Below, piece by piece: positions 43,139 to 51,125 of a stretch of 64,000 nt of DNA. This DNA is from Micromonospora thermarum (GTDB lineage: Bacteria; Actinomycetota; Actinomycetes; Mycobacteriales; Micromonosporaceae), in NCBI RefSeq assembly GCF_012034245.1, contig NZ_JAATEO010000023.1, positions 1 to 64,000 on the forward strand. Direction: 5' to 3'. The position numbers and the translations under genes are program-made. Position 1 is the stretch's first letter, and the number at the start of each line of letters is the position of its first letter. Under the pieces are notes generated by a model. It was not told the DNA's origin. It saw only the letters and a program-made list of their open reading frames with translations, and made no database searches.

Positions 43139-44788
43139 ATGCCCGACCTCGATCAGCCCGCTCCACCCGCCCGACGCCGTCGTGCCCAGGCGACCGTCGC
43201 GGCGGTCGTCGCGCTCGCCGTGGCGGTCGCGGTCGGCGCCTGGTCGCTGCGGGACCGGGTTGACGGCGACGGCGGTGCACCGGACGGCGCGGCGGCCTTC
43301 GACGCCGGCCCGGTGGGCGGCGCCCCCGTGTGCGCCGGCCGGGCGGCCCGGGCTCCCCGCGAGTTGCGGGGTATGTGGATCACGACGGTGAACAACATCG
43401 ACTGGCCGAGCCGGCGCGGGCTCCCGGCGGAGACGGTGCGGGCGGAGTTGCGGAGCTGGCTGGACCTGGCCGTGCGGCACAACCACAACGCGGTCTTCGT
43501 GCACGTGCGACCCAGCGGGGACGCGCTCTGGCCGTCGAGGTACGCGCCGTGGTCGGAATGGCTGACCGGGCACCGGGACGGCCGCGACCCCGGCTGGGAC
43601 CCGATGGAGTTCATGGTCGCCGAGGCCCACGCCCGCAACCTGGAGTTCCACGCCTGGTTCAACCCGTACCGGGGCGGGCAGCCGGCGACGGTGGGCGGGC
43701 CCGGCCCCAGGCTCGACCGGCTCGCACCGACCCACCCGCTGCGGCGGCATCCCGACTGGGCGGTGACCTATCCCAGTGCCGACCAGCCCGGAAGCCGCCT
43801 GTACTTCAACCCGGGCATCCCGGAGGCGCGCACGTTCGTCGAGGACTCGATGCTGGAGGCGGTCGAGCGGTACGACGTCGACGGGGTGCACTTCGACGAC
43901 TTCTTCTACCCGTACCCGGAGGCCGGGCAGGACTTCGCGGACGACGCGGCGTTCGCCCGGTACGGCCGTGGGTTCACCGACAAGCACGCCTGGCGCCGGG
44001 ACAACGTGAACACGCTGGTCCGCGAGATGAGCGAGCGGATCAAGGCGACAAAGCCGTGGGTGAAGTTCGGCATCAGCCCGTTCGGCATCTGGCGCAACAA
44101 GCGCACCGACCCCGCCGGCTCCGCGACGGCCGGTTTGCAGAGCTACGACGACATCTACGCGGACACGCGGCTGTGGGTACGGAAGCAGTGGCTGGACTAC
44201 GTCGTGCCGCAGCTCTACTGGCACATCGGGTTCGGCAAGGCCGACTACGCCAGGCTGCTGCCGTGGTGGACGGCCACGGTGCGGGGTACCCGGGTGCAGC
44301 TCTACATCGGCCAGGCCGACTACCGGGTGGGCGAGCGCGGCGCCTGGCGCGACCCGGGTGAGCTGGACCGGCAGCTCGTCCTCAACCGCCGGCACGGCGT
44401 GAGCGGGAGTGTGCACTTCAGCGCCCGGCAGGTGCGCGCTGACAAGCTCGGGGCGGTCAGCCGCTACAGCGCGGCCCACTACGCCGGCCCGGCGCTGGTG
44501 CCCACGATGGCGCAGCTACCGGCGGCACCGCCGGCCGCGCCCACGCCCATCCCCCCGCGGCGTGAGGATGGCGGCGGGGTGGTGCTGGGCTGGCGCGGGC
44601 ACGATGCGGCGAGCTTCGCCGTCTACCGGGTGGACGGCGACACGGCCCGGCTTGTCGGCACCACCCGGGGCACCCGTTGGGTCGACCGCACCGCCCCGGC
44701 CGACCGCCCTGTCTCGTACTGCGTGTCGGGGCTCGATCGCAGCGGGAACGAAGGTCGACTCAGCCCGCCGGTCCAGCTCGACGCGTAG
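43139..44788 (+). CDS. Membrane-anchored glycosyl-hydrolase-like protein (GHL10/YngK type) with Fn3-like tail
   Basis: A 549-residue protein. N-terminal signal anchor (VAAVVALAVAVAVGAWSL), then a GHL10 (DUF187-type) TIM-barrel domain: ELRGMWITTVNNIDWPSRRG, LEFHAWFNPYR, DVDGVHFDDFFYPYP (with the acidic pair DD), KFGISPFGIWRN and DYVVPQLYWHIG. From about residue 470 an Fn3-like domain (GGVVLGWRGHDAASFAVYRV ... VSYCVSGLDRSGNEG). Such proteins are thought to cut cell-envelope or extracellular glycans. ATG 43139 is the plausible start; GTG 43112 is the alternative. Confidence 0.87.
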   Translation: MPDLDQPAPPARRRRAQATVAAVVALAVAVAVGAWSLRDRVDGDGGAPDGAAAFDAGPVGGAPVCAGRAARAPRELRGMWITTVNNIDWPSRRGLPAETVRAELRSWLDLAVRHNHNAVFVHVRPSGDALWPSRYAPWSEWLTGHRDGRDPGWDPMEFMVAEAHARNLEFHAWFNPYRGGQPATVGGPGPRLDRLAPTHPLRRHPDWAVTYPSADQPGSRLYFNPGIPEARTFVEDSMLEAVERYDVDGVHFDDFFYPYPEAGQDFADDAAFARYGRGFTDKHAWRRDNVNTLVREMSERIKATKPWVKFGISPFGIWRNKRTDPAGSATAGLQSYDDIYADTRLWVRKQWLDYVVPQLYWHIGFGKADYARLLPWWTATVRGTRVQLYIGQADYRVGERGAWRDPGELDRQLVLNRRHGVSGSVHFSARQVRADKLGAVSRYSAAHYAGPALVPTMAQLPAAPPAAPTPIPPRREDGGGVVLGWRGHDAASFAVYRVDGDTARLVGTTRGTRWVDRTAPADRPVSYCVSGLDRSGNEGRLSPPVQLDA

Positions 44789-44901
44789 TGGGAGCGGGCC
44801 GCTGGGGCGGACGAGCAGTTGTGCTCCGCTGGTCCGCCCTCGACCGGCGCAGGACGCTGACGGTTCGCCGGTAGGCGCCACCCGTCGTCGCTGGTCGGTC
44901 G

Positions 44902-45381
44902 TCAGCTCTTTCTCATCAGGCCGGGGCCGGCGACGATCTCGATGTTCGCCGCGTCGACGTCGTGGCCCTGGGCGCACCGCAGTGCCACCTGTACGGGGTG
45001 ACCGCAACCGCGATGGGTGGCGAGTACGGGCGGGCCGGCGTCGTCGGCGGCCCAGGTGTCGCCCCAGTGGCGCAGGGCGGTGAGGACGGGGAGCAGTTCG
45101 CGGCCCTTGCGGGTGAGCTGGTACTCGTGGCGGGTGCGCTGCCCGGGCTCCCGATAGGGGATCCGTTCGAGCAGGCCGGCGGCGACCAGGTCCTTGAGTC
45201 GGGCCGCCATGGCGGGCTCGCCGATGCCGACCCGACGGACGAAGTCGTCGAAGCGGCGCGTGCCGAGCAGGGCGTCGCGCATGATCAGCATTGCCGACCT
45301 GCTGCCGACGACATTCATCGCTCGGGCGATCGAGCAGTTCGCCGTCGACCAGGCGGCCAGGTCCTCCCGCAGATCAGTCAT
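44902..45381 (-). CDS. HxlR-family transcriptional regulator
   Basis: A 159-residue winged-helix regulator: NCSIARAMNVVGSRSAMLIM, RRFDDFVRRVGIGEPAMAAR, DLVAAGLLERIPYREPGQR. The single Cys in NCS is the usual conserved one in HxlR proteins, often redox- or electrophile-sensing. It diverges from an SDR and an MFS exporter across 116 bases with an operator-like palindrome, so it probably represses both. Confidence 0.88.
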   Translation of the reverse strand: MTDLREDLAAWSTANCSIARAMNVVGSRSAMLIMRDALLGTRRFDDFVRRVGIGEPAMAARLKDLVAAGLLERIPYREPGQRTRHEYQLTRKGRELLPVLTALRHWGDTWAADDAGPPVLATHRGCGHPVQVALRCAQGHDVDAANIEIVAGPGLMRKS

Positions 45382-45399
45382 GCCGACCAGCGTACGGGC

Positions 45400-45421
45400 T
45401 GGCTTGCGTCAACGCTAGCCA
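45400..45421. promoter_or_regulatory. HxlR operator-like palindrome
   Basis: TGGCTTGCG-TCAA-CGCTAGCCA, two 9-base arms with one mismatch, 18 bases upstream of the HxlR start and between it and the SDR gene. Confidence 0.6.
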
Positions 45422-45497
45422 GGTGGTTCACTGGGCGCTGCCTGACTTGCCTCCGCGAAAGCCAGAGGCGGGTTTTCCACCCACAGACAGGGACGAC

Positions 45498-46208
45498 ATG
45501 GACATCTCGGCCGCAACTGCCCTCGTCACCGGCGCCAACCGTGGCTTCGGGCGGGCCATCGCCAGCGAGCTCCTCACCCGCGGCGCTACCGTCTGGGCCG
45601 CCGCGCGTGACAGCGGGCAGATCGACCTTCCGGGCGCTCGCCCGCTCCAACTGGACATCACCGACCCCGCGTCGGTGGCGGCCGCCGCCGCCGAAGCCGG
45701 CGACGTCACCCTGCTGATCAACAACGCCGGCTCGGCCACCGGAGCGGACCTGCTCACCGGTGATCTGGAGCAGATCCGGCTGGACATGGAGACCCACTAC
45801 TTCGGCACGCTCTCCGTCGTCCGGGCATTCGCCCCGGTCATCGAGGGCAACGGGGGCGGCACGATCCTCAACGTGCTCTCCGTGCTCTCCTGGCTGGCCC
45901 TGCCCGGCCGTGGGTCTTACAGCGGCGCGTACAGCGGGGCGAAGAGTGCCCAGTGGGGGCTGACCAACAGCCTGCGGCTCACCCTCGCCCCGGCGGGAAT
46001 CCGGGTCGCCGGCCTGCACGTCGGCTACATGGACACCGACATGACCCGGGCGGTCACCGCCGCCAAGCACGCCCCGGCCGACATCGCCCGGTACGCGGTC
46101 GACCAGCTCGCGGCCGGCGCGTACGAGATCGTCGCCGACGACGTCAGCCGTGACGTGCGCGGCGGGCTCTCCGGCGGCGTGGCCGCGCTCTACCCGCAGC
46201 TGCCGTGA
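45498..46208 (+). CDS. Short-chain dehydrogenase/reductase
   Basis: A 236-residue classical SDR: TALVTGANRGFGRAIASELL (TGxxxGxG cofactor motif), LLINNAGSA (NNAG), Ser in VLSVLSW and the YSGAK catalytic Tyr-Lys. Residue use after the second strand (AARDS) suggests NADPH. ATG 45498 follows GGGACGAC. Divergent from the HxlR regulator and followed 76 bases later by an MFS exporter: a regulator-enzyme-exporter cassette, probably for an electrophilic or quinone-like compound. Confidence 0.88.
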   Translation: MDISAATALVTGANRGFGRAIASELLTRGATVWAAARDSGQIDLPGARPLQLDITDPASVAAAAAEAGDVTLLINNAGSATGADLLTGDLEQIRLDMETHYFGTLSVVRAFAPVIEGNGGGTILNVLSVLSWLALPGRGSYSGAYSGAKSAQWGLTNSLRLTLAPAGIRVAGLHVGYMDTDMTRAVTAAKHAPADIARYAVDQLAAGAYEIVADDVSRDVRGGLSGGVAALYPQLP

Positions 46209-46284
46209 CCTCCCCCGCCCACCCGTCGCCGCGTGGCGCCGGCCCGGCCGGCGCCACCGCCAACCGACCCCTCCAGGAGCCCTC

Positions 46285-47844
46285 GTGACCGACCAGCGAA
46301 CCCTGGCCCCGACCGGGCCGGCTGTGACGCCGCAGGGGCGGCCGCCGCAGTCACCCACCCGCCGTTCCCAGGTGGTGACCCTCGTCGCGATGTGCCTGGG
46401 CGCGGCGATCACCTTCCTGCAGATCACCGCGACCGTCTCCGCGCTGACCACCATCCAGCGGGACCTGCGCGTCGAGCCGACCACCCTGATCTGGATCCCC
46501 AGCGCCTACACCCTGGCGGTGGCGAGCCTGGTCCTGTCCGCCGCGACGCTGGGCAACCGCTACGGACGCAAGCGGCTCTTCACCGCCGGCGTCGTCGCGA
46601 TGATCCTCGGCGGCACCGTGACGGCGCAGGCCGGAACCCCGGCCTGGGTGATCGCCGGGCAGTTCGTGGCCGGCGTCGGCGGCGCGCTGATCCTGCCGAA
46701 CAGCCTGGCCATCCTCGGTGTGACCTTCACCGACCCGCACCGGCGCACCGAGGTCATCACCGCCTGGTCGGCCGCCTCCGGCATCGGCCTGGCGGTGGGC
46801 CCGCTCATCGCCGGAGCGCTGCTGCGGCAGCACCACTGGCACACCGTCTACCTCTCGACCATCGTGCTGGGCGTCGTCACGCTCGTCGTCGCGGCGGTCG
46901 GGGTCGCCGAGTCCCGGCAGGGCACCGGCCGGCTGGACCTGCCCGGACTGCTGCTGGGCACGATCACCGTCGCCGCGTTCGTCTACGCCGTGATCCGGGG
47001 CGGACGCGACGGCTGGACCAGTCCACCGGTGGTCGCCGCGTGGCTCGGCTCCGCCGCCGCACTGGTCGGGTTCGTCCTGGTCGAGCTGCGCGCCGCCGCG
47101 CCGATGCTCGACGTACGACTGTTCCGGTCGCCGTCGTTCAGCGCGGTCATGGTCGTCGCCGCGGTGTCGCTGTTCGGCTTCACCGGCGTGGCGATCCTGC
47201 TCGTCCTGTTCCACGAACGCGCCCAGGGCCTCGACCCGCTGGACACCGGCTGGCGGATGTTGGTGCTGTTCGGCGTCTACGCGCTCGCCGCGTTCGGCGC
47301 CGGACGCACCATCCGCCGCACCGGCTTCAAGGCACCGCTCACCGCCGGTCTCCTCCTCGGCGGCCTGGCCAGCCTCGGCCTGGCCGCGCAGGGCCCGGCG
47401 ACCACCTTCGACCACCGCTGGCCGCTGCTGGCGCTCTTCGGTGTCGCGAGCGGTCTGGTGGTGGCCCCCGCGACCGCCGCCGCGCTCGCCAGCGTCGCGC
47501 CCGCTCAGGCCGGCATGGCCTCCGGTGCGGTCAACGCGGCCCGCCAGGTGGGTTCGGTACTCGGCGCGTCCCTGCTGGGCACCCTGCTCACCACCCGGCT
47601 GCTCGCCGAGCTGCCGGAGCGGCTCGCCGCGCACCAGGTCGCGGAGCCGGCCCGCAGCGCGGTGCAGTCGTCGGTGGCGGCCGGCAGCGCCGGTAACGAG
47701 GTCCTGCCCGATCCGGTCCGAGTGGCGCTCGCGGAGGCGCTGACGGCGGGCGTGCAGGCGGGGTTGCGGGTCAACGCCGTCGTCTTCCTCGCCGCCGCCG
47801 TGGTCGCCCTCGTCCTGGTGCGCAACCGGCCGCACCAGCACTAG
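46285..47844 (+). CDS. MFS transporter, DHA2 (EmrB/QacA) family
   Basis: A 519-residue exporter with 14 predicted membrane segments. Typical features are FLQITATVSALTTIQRDLRV in helix 1, GNRYGRKRLFTAG as the loop 2-3 motif A, and AWSAASGIGLAVGPLIAGAL as motif C. GTG 46285 follows AGGAG. Part of the HxlR-SDR-MFS cassette; likely exports a toxic organic compound. A 32-bp palindrome follows the stop. Confidence 0.88.
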   Translation: MTDQRTLAPTGPAVTPQGRPPQSPTRRSQVVTLVAMCLGAAITFLQITATVSALTTIQRDLRVEPTTLIWIPSAYTLAVASLVLSAATLGNRYGRKRLFTAGVVAMILGGTVTAQAGTPAWVIAGQFVAGVGGALILPNSLAILGVTFTDPHRRTEVITAWSAASGIGLAVGPLIAGALLRQHHWHTVYLSTIVLGVVTLVVAAVGVAESRQGTGRLDLPGLLLGTITVAAFVYAVIRGGRDGWTSPPVVAAWLGSAAALVGFVLVELRAAAPMLDVRLFRSPSFSAVMVVAAVSLFGFTGVAILLVLFHERAQGLDPLDTGWRMLVLFGVYALAAFGAGRTIRRTGFKAPLTAGLLLGGLASLGLAAQGPATTFDHRWPLLALFGVASGLVVAPATAAALASVAPAQAGMASGAVNAARQVGSVLGASLLGTLLTTRLLAELPERLAAHQVAEPARSAVQSSVAAGSAGNEVLPDPVRVALAEALTAGVQAGLRVNAVVFLAAAVVALVLVRNRPHQH

Positions 47845-47851
47845 GGCCTGC

Positions 47852-47883
47852 GCCGACGTCCCGGCGCGCGCCGGGACGTCGGC
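47852..47883. terminator. Perfect 32-bp palindrome, terminator
   Basis: GCCGACGTCCCGGCGC and its exact complement with no loop mismatch, 8 bases after the MFS stop. It can form a very stable hairpin and separates this cassette from the NhaA gene. Confidence 0.7.
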
Positions 47884-47957
47884 ACACCCCCGTTCGCCGG
47901 CAACGGTGGCTGCCGGAATCCGGGCCCGGCGGCGTGCCGGTGGGGGAGGATTTCTGC

Positions 47958-49892
47958 GTGACGGGCGAGGCTCCGCGCGGCAGATGGTCCGGCCGGACCG
48001 ACTGGGTCGGCCGGCTCAACGCGCCGTTGCGCTCGTTCGTGCACACCGAGACCGGCAGCGCGCGGGTGGTGCTGGTCGCGGCGGTGGTCGCGCTCGCCTG
48101 GGCCAACGTCGACGTGTCGTCGTACGAGTCGGTGTGGGGCACGTCGTTCTCGGTGCAGTTGGGCGACTGGCGGGTGACGCACGATCTGCGTACCTGGGTC
48201 AACAGCGGCCTGATGACCTTCTTCTTCCTGGTGATCGGGTTGGAGGTGCGCAGAGACTTCGACCTCGGGGAGCTGCGGGAGCGGCGTCGGGTCACGTTGC
48301 CGCTGGTGGCCGGGATCGGCGGCATCCTGGTGCCGGTCGCGATCTATCTGGTGGTCAACGCCGGGGAAACCACTGCCGCGGGCTGGGGCGTCGTGATGGC
48401 GACCGACACCGCGCTCGCACTGGGCATGCTCGCCGTCCTCGGGCCGCGCTTCTCGGACCGGCTGCGGGGCTTCCTGCTGACGGTCTCCGTCGTCGACGAC
48501 CTGATCGTGATCGCGGTGCTGGCAATCGCCTACCCGGAACATCCGTCGCCCACGGCGTTGCTCGTCGCGGCGGCCATCTTCGGCGTCGTCCTGATCGTCC
48601 GGGCGGCGGGCGTGCGGTGGGGACCGGTGTACGCGCTGCTGGGCCTGGCCGCCTGGCTCGCGGTCTCGGAATCCGGTGTCGACCCGGTGGTGGTGGGTCT
48701 GGTGATGGGTCTGCTCACCTACGCCTACGCTCCGGCTCGGGAGGAGCTGCAACGAGCGAGCGAGATGTTCCGCCTCTTCCGGGAACAGCCCACCCCGCAG
48801 CTCGCCCGTTCGGCCCGGACCGGGCTCGCCTCGGCGCTGTCGCCGAACGAGCGGTTGCAGCACATCTACCACCCGTGGGCGAGCTACCTGGTCGTGCCGC
48901 TGTTCGCGCTGGCGAACGTCGGGATCGTGGTCGACGGCGAGCTGCTGACCCGCGCGGTCACCTCCCCGGTCGCGCTGGGTGTCGTCGTGGCGTACGTCGT
49001 CGGCAAGCCGGCCGGGATCGTCGCCACCTCGTACCTGGTGGCCCGGTTCAGCCGCAACCGCTTCCGGCCGCCCGTCGGCTGGGCCGCGGTCATCGGTGTG
49101 GGCACGGTCTCCGGCATCGGGTTCACCATCGCCCTGCTGATCGCCACCCACGCGCTGGACGGCCCCGAGCTCGAGGAGGCGAAGCTCGGCATCCTCGTCG
49201 CGACGATCGGTGCGTCCGGCCTCACCTGGCTGGTGTTCCGCCTCGCCGCCCGGCTCTCTCCGGCGCGGCGTGCCCGCGCGCTGCTGGGCGCTGCCGAGGG
49301 GCTCGTCGACCTGATGACACCGGTCGACTCGGAACGCGACCACGTGCGGGGGCCGGGCGAGGCGCCGGTGACCGTCGTGGAGTACGGCGACTTCGAGTGC
49401 CCGTACTGCGGGCAGGCCGAGCCGGTGGTCCGGGAACTGCTGGCCGACTTCCGCAACGTCCGGTACGTCTGGCGGCACCTGCCCCTCACCGACGTTCACC
49501 CGCATGCCCAACTCGCCGCCGAGGCCGCCGAGGCGGCGGGGGAGCAGGGCATGTTCTGGGAGATGCACGACCTGCTCCTGGCGCACCAGGACGCGCTCGA
49601 TCCCGCCGACATGCTCCGGTACGCCGAACAGCTCGGCCTGGACACCGACCGGTTCCGGGAACACCTCGCCGAGCGGAGAGGCATGGACCGGATCGCCGAG
49701 GACATCGACTCCGCGGACCTCAGCAGCGTCTCCGGAACGCCGACCTTCTTCATCAACGGCCGCCGGCACCACGGCGCGTACGACATCGAGGCGCTCTCGG
49801 CAGCGGTGAAGTCCGCGTTCGCCAGGGCGAAGCTCCGCCCCGAGTACCACCGGCACCGCGACCACCGGCACGAGGAGACACCGGAGGCCTAG
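47958..49892 (+). CDS. nhaA: NhaA Na+/H+ antiporter fused to a DsbA-like thioredoxin domain
   Basis: A 644-residue fusion. Residues about 20-420 are a complete NhaA: GLMTFFFLVIGLEVRRDF, WGVVMATDTALALGMLAVLG (the Asp pair region), VVDDLIVIAVLA and a GFTIALLI late helix. Residues about 455-625 are a DsbA-like domain: VVEYGDFECPYCGQAEPVVR with a CPYC redox motif and cis-Pro motif SGTPTFFINGR. GTG 47958 is preferred because GGGGGAGG lies 8 bases upstream. A His-rich tail (YHRHRDHRHEE) ends the protein. Fusions of this kind recur in actinobacteria; the thioredoxin part probably faces the cytosol. Confidence 0.9.
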   Translation: MTGEAPRGRWSGRTDWVGRLNAPLRSFVHTETGSARVVLVAAVVALAWANVDVSSYESVWGTSFSVQLGDWRVTHDLRTWVNSGLMTFFFLVIGLEVRRDFDLGELRERRRVTLPLVAGIGGILVPVAIYLVVNAGETTAAGWGVVMATDTALALGMLAVLGPRFSDRLRGFLLTVSVVDDLIVIAVLAIAYPEHPSPTALLVAAAIFGVVLIVRAAGVRWGPVYALLGLAAWLAVSESGVDPVVVGLVMGLLTYAYAPAREELQRASEMFRLFREQPTPQLARSARTGLASALSPNERLQHIYHPWASYLVVPLFALANVGIVVDGELLTRAVTSPVALGVVVAYVVGKPAGIVATSYLVARFSRNRFRPPVGWAAVIGVGTVSGIGFTIALLIATHALDGPELEEAKLGILVATIGASGLTWLVFRLAARLSPARRARALLGAAEGLVDLMTPVDSERDHVRGPGEAPVTVVEYGDFECPYCGQAEPVVRELLADFRNVRYVWRHLPLTDVHPHAQLAAEAAEAAGEQGMFWEMHDLLLAHQDALDPADMLRYAEQLGLDTDRFREHLAERRGMDRIAEDIDSADLSSVSGTPTFFINGRRHHGAYDIEALSAAVKSAFARAKLRPEYHRHRDHRHEETPEA

Positions 49893-49899
49893 ACACACC

Positions 49900-49928
49900 G
49901 GGCGCGGGCTCGACACGAGCCCGCGCCC
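49900..49928. terminator. Hairpin terminator between convergent genes
   Basis: A 13-bp perfect stem GGGCGCGGGCTCG / CGAGCCCGCGCCC with a 3-base loop, between nhaA and the FMN reductase. Confidence 0.75.
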
Positions 49929-49970
49929 TGGGCGGTCAGCGGACGGTGGCGCCGCCGCACGGCGGTGTGA

Positions 49971-50531
49971 TCACTTGCCGCGCAGGGGTGCGAGGGCCCG
50001 ACTCCAGGCCACGACCTGGTCGAGGGTGGCGTTCAGCGCGTCCCGCTGGTGATCGTTCGGCGTGAAGACGCTGAAGTTCTCGAAGTCGGTGAAGAGGGAC
50101 AGCGCGACCTGGGACCGGACGTCGGCCATCTGCAGCTCGCCGGCGATCAGCCGCAGGTGCTCCACCGCGCGGGCGCCGCCGACGGAGCCGTAGCTGACGA
50201 AGCCGACCGCCTTGTTGTTCCACTCGTTGTAGAGGAAGTCGATGGCGTTCTTCAGCGCGCCCGAGGTCGAGTGGTTGTACTCCGGCGTCACCATCACGAA
50301 CCCGTCGAACGACGCGATCTTGTTGGCCCACTCCAGCGTGTGCGGCTGCTGGTACTGGCCCATCGACGGCGGGTAGATCTCGTCCAAGTGCGGCAGCTTG
50401 TAGTCGAGAAGGTCGACGAGCTCGAACTCGACGTCCGAGCGCTCCCGGGCGATGTCGTAGACCCACTGGGCCACGGCTGCGCCGTTCCGTCCCGGTCGGG
50501 TGCTGCCGATGATGATTCCGATCCTGGTCAT
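49971..50531 (-). CDS. NADPH-dependent FMN reductase
   Basis: A 186-residue flavodoxin-fold reductase: IGIIIGSTRPGRNGAAVAQW (FMN phosphate loop), MVTPEYNHSTSGALKNAIDF (the family PEYN motif) and VGFVSYGSVGGARAVEHLR. It reduces FMN or quinones with NAD(P)H. It diverges from a MarR regulator across 103 bases with a long inverted repeat. Confidence 0.92.
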   Translation of the reverse strand: MTRIGIIIGSTRPGRNGAAVAQWVYDIARERSDVEFELVDLLDYKLPHLDEIYPPSMGQYQQPHTLEWANKIASFDGFVMVTPEYNHSTSGALKNAIDFLYNEWNNKAVGFVSYGSVGGARAVEHLRLIAGELQMADVRSQVALSLFTDFENFSVFTPNDHQRDALNATLDQVVAWSRALAPLRGK

Positions 50532-50572
50532 ACCGGTTCCTCCCCTGATGGCAGGACACCCGGAGGGGCATC

Positions 50573-50621
50573 CTTGCTTGACGAAGCAACTATACGGGCG
50601 GCGGTTCCTTCGTCAAGCAAG
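50573..50621. promoter_or_regulatory. MarR operator, long inverted repeat
   Basis: CTTGCTTGACGAAG at 50573-50586 and its exact complement CTTCGTCAAGCAAG at 50608-50621, 21 bases between. The left arm with its flank (TTGCTTGACGAAGCAA) is itself palindromic. Lying between the FMN reductase and MarR, the two arms look like two binding sites. Confidence 0.75.
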
Positions 50622-50634
50622 TAACGTGGGGGGC

Positions 50635-51105
50635 ATGTCCACCGTCACACCCGAACCGACACCGGGAGGGCTGCGCCCGCTCAATCCGGACGAAGAGGCC
50701 GTCGCCCGGTGCCTCAATCGCATGATCTACGCCCTGCCCCGCGCCATCGACGCCGACATGGTGCGCGAGCAGGGGCTTCCCCTCGTCGAGTACCTGGCCC
50801 TGATGAACCTCTCCGAGGCGCCCGGCCGGCAGCTGCGGATGAACGAGCTCGCCACCGCCTGCGAGATGTCCCTCAGCGGCATGAGCCGCGTCGTGCAGAA
50901 GCTGGAACGGCAGGGGTTCATCCAGCGGGTCCGGTGTGAAGAGGATGCGCGCGGCTGGAACGCGCTACTCACCGACGCCGGCCTCGCCCGCCTGCGGCAG
51001 GCGTGGCCCGCTCACCTGGCCGCGGTGCGCCGGCACTTCTTCGACCACCTCGTCGGCCTGGACATGAAGAAGCTCGCCGCGGCCATGCAGCAGATCGCGA
51101 CCTGA
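50635..51105 (+). CDS. MarR-family transcriptional regulator
   Basis: A 156-residue winged-helix dimer protein: LRMNELATACEMSLSGMSRV (recognition helix) and VQKLERQGFIQRVRCEEDAR (wing). Helical dimerisation parts on both sides. ATG 50635 follows GTGGGGGG. It diverges from the FMN reductase and probably represses it and itself via the long inverted repeat. Confidence 0.9.
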   Translation: MSTVTPEPTPGGLRPLNPDEEAVARCLNRMIYALPRAIDADMVREQGLPLVEYLALMNLSEAPGRQLRMNELATACEMSLSGMSRVVQKLERQGFIQRVRCEEDARGWNALLTDAGLARLRQAWPAHLAAVRRHFFDHLVGLDMKKLAAAMQQIAT

Positions 51106-51125
51106 GGTGTCGGTCCCAGGCCCGC

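Noticed and set aside
46351..49916. Long minus-strand open frames opposite the MFS and NhaA genes
   Set aside because: Mirror frames of high-GC genes; composition is Arg/Gly/His-rich and no domain is recognisable.
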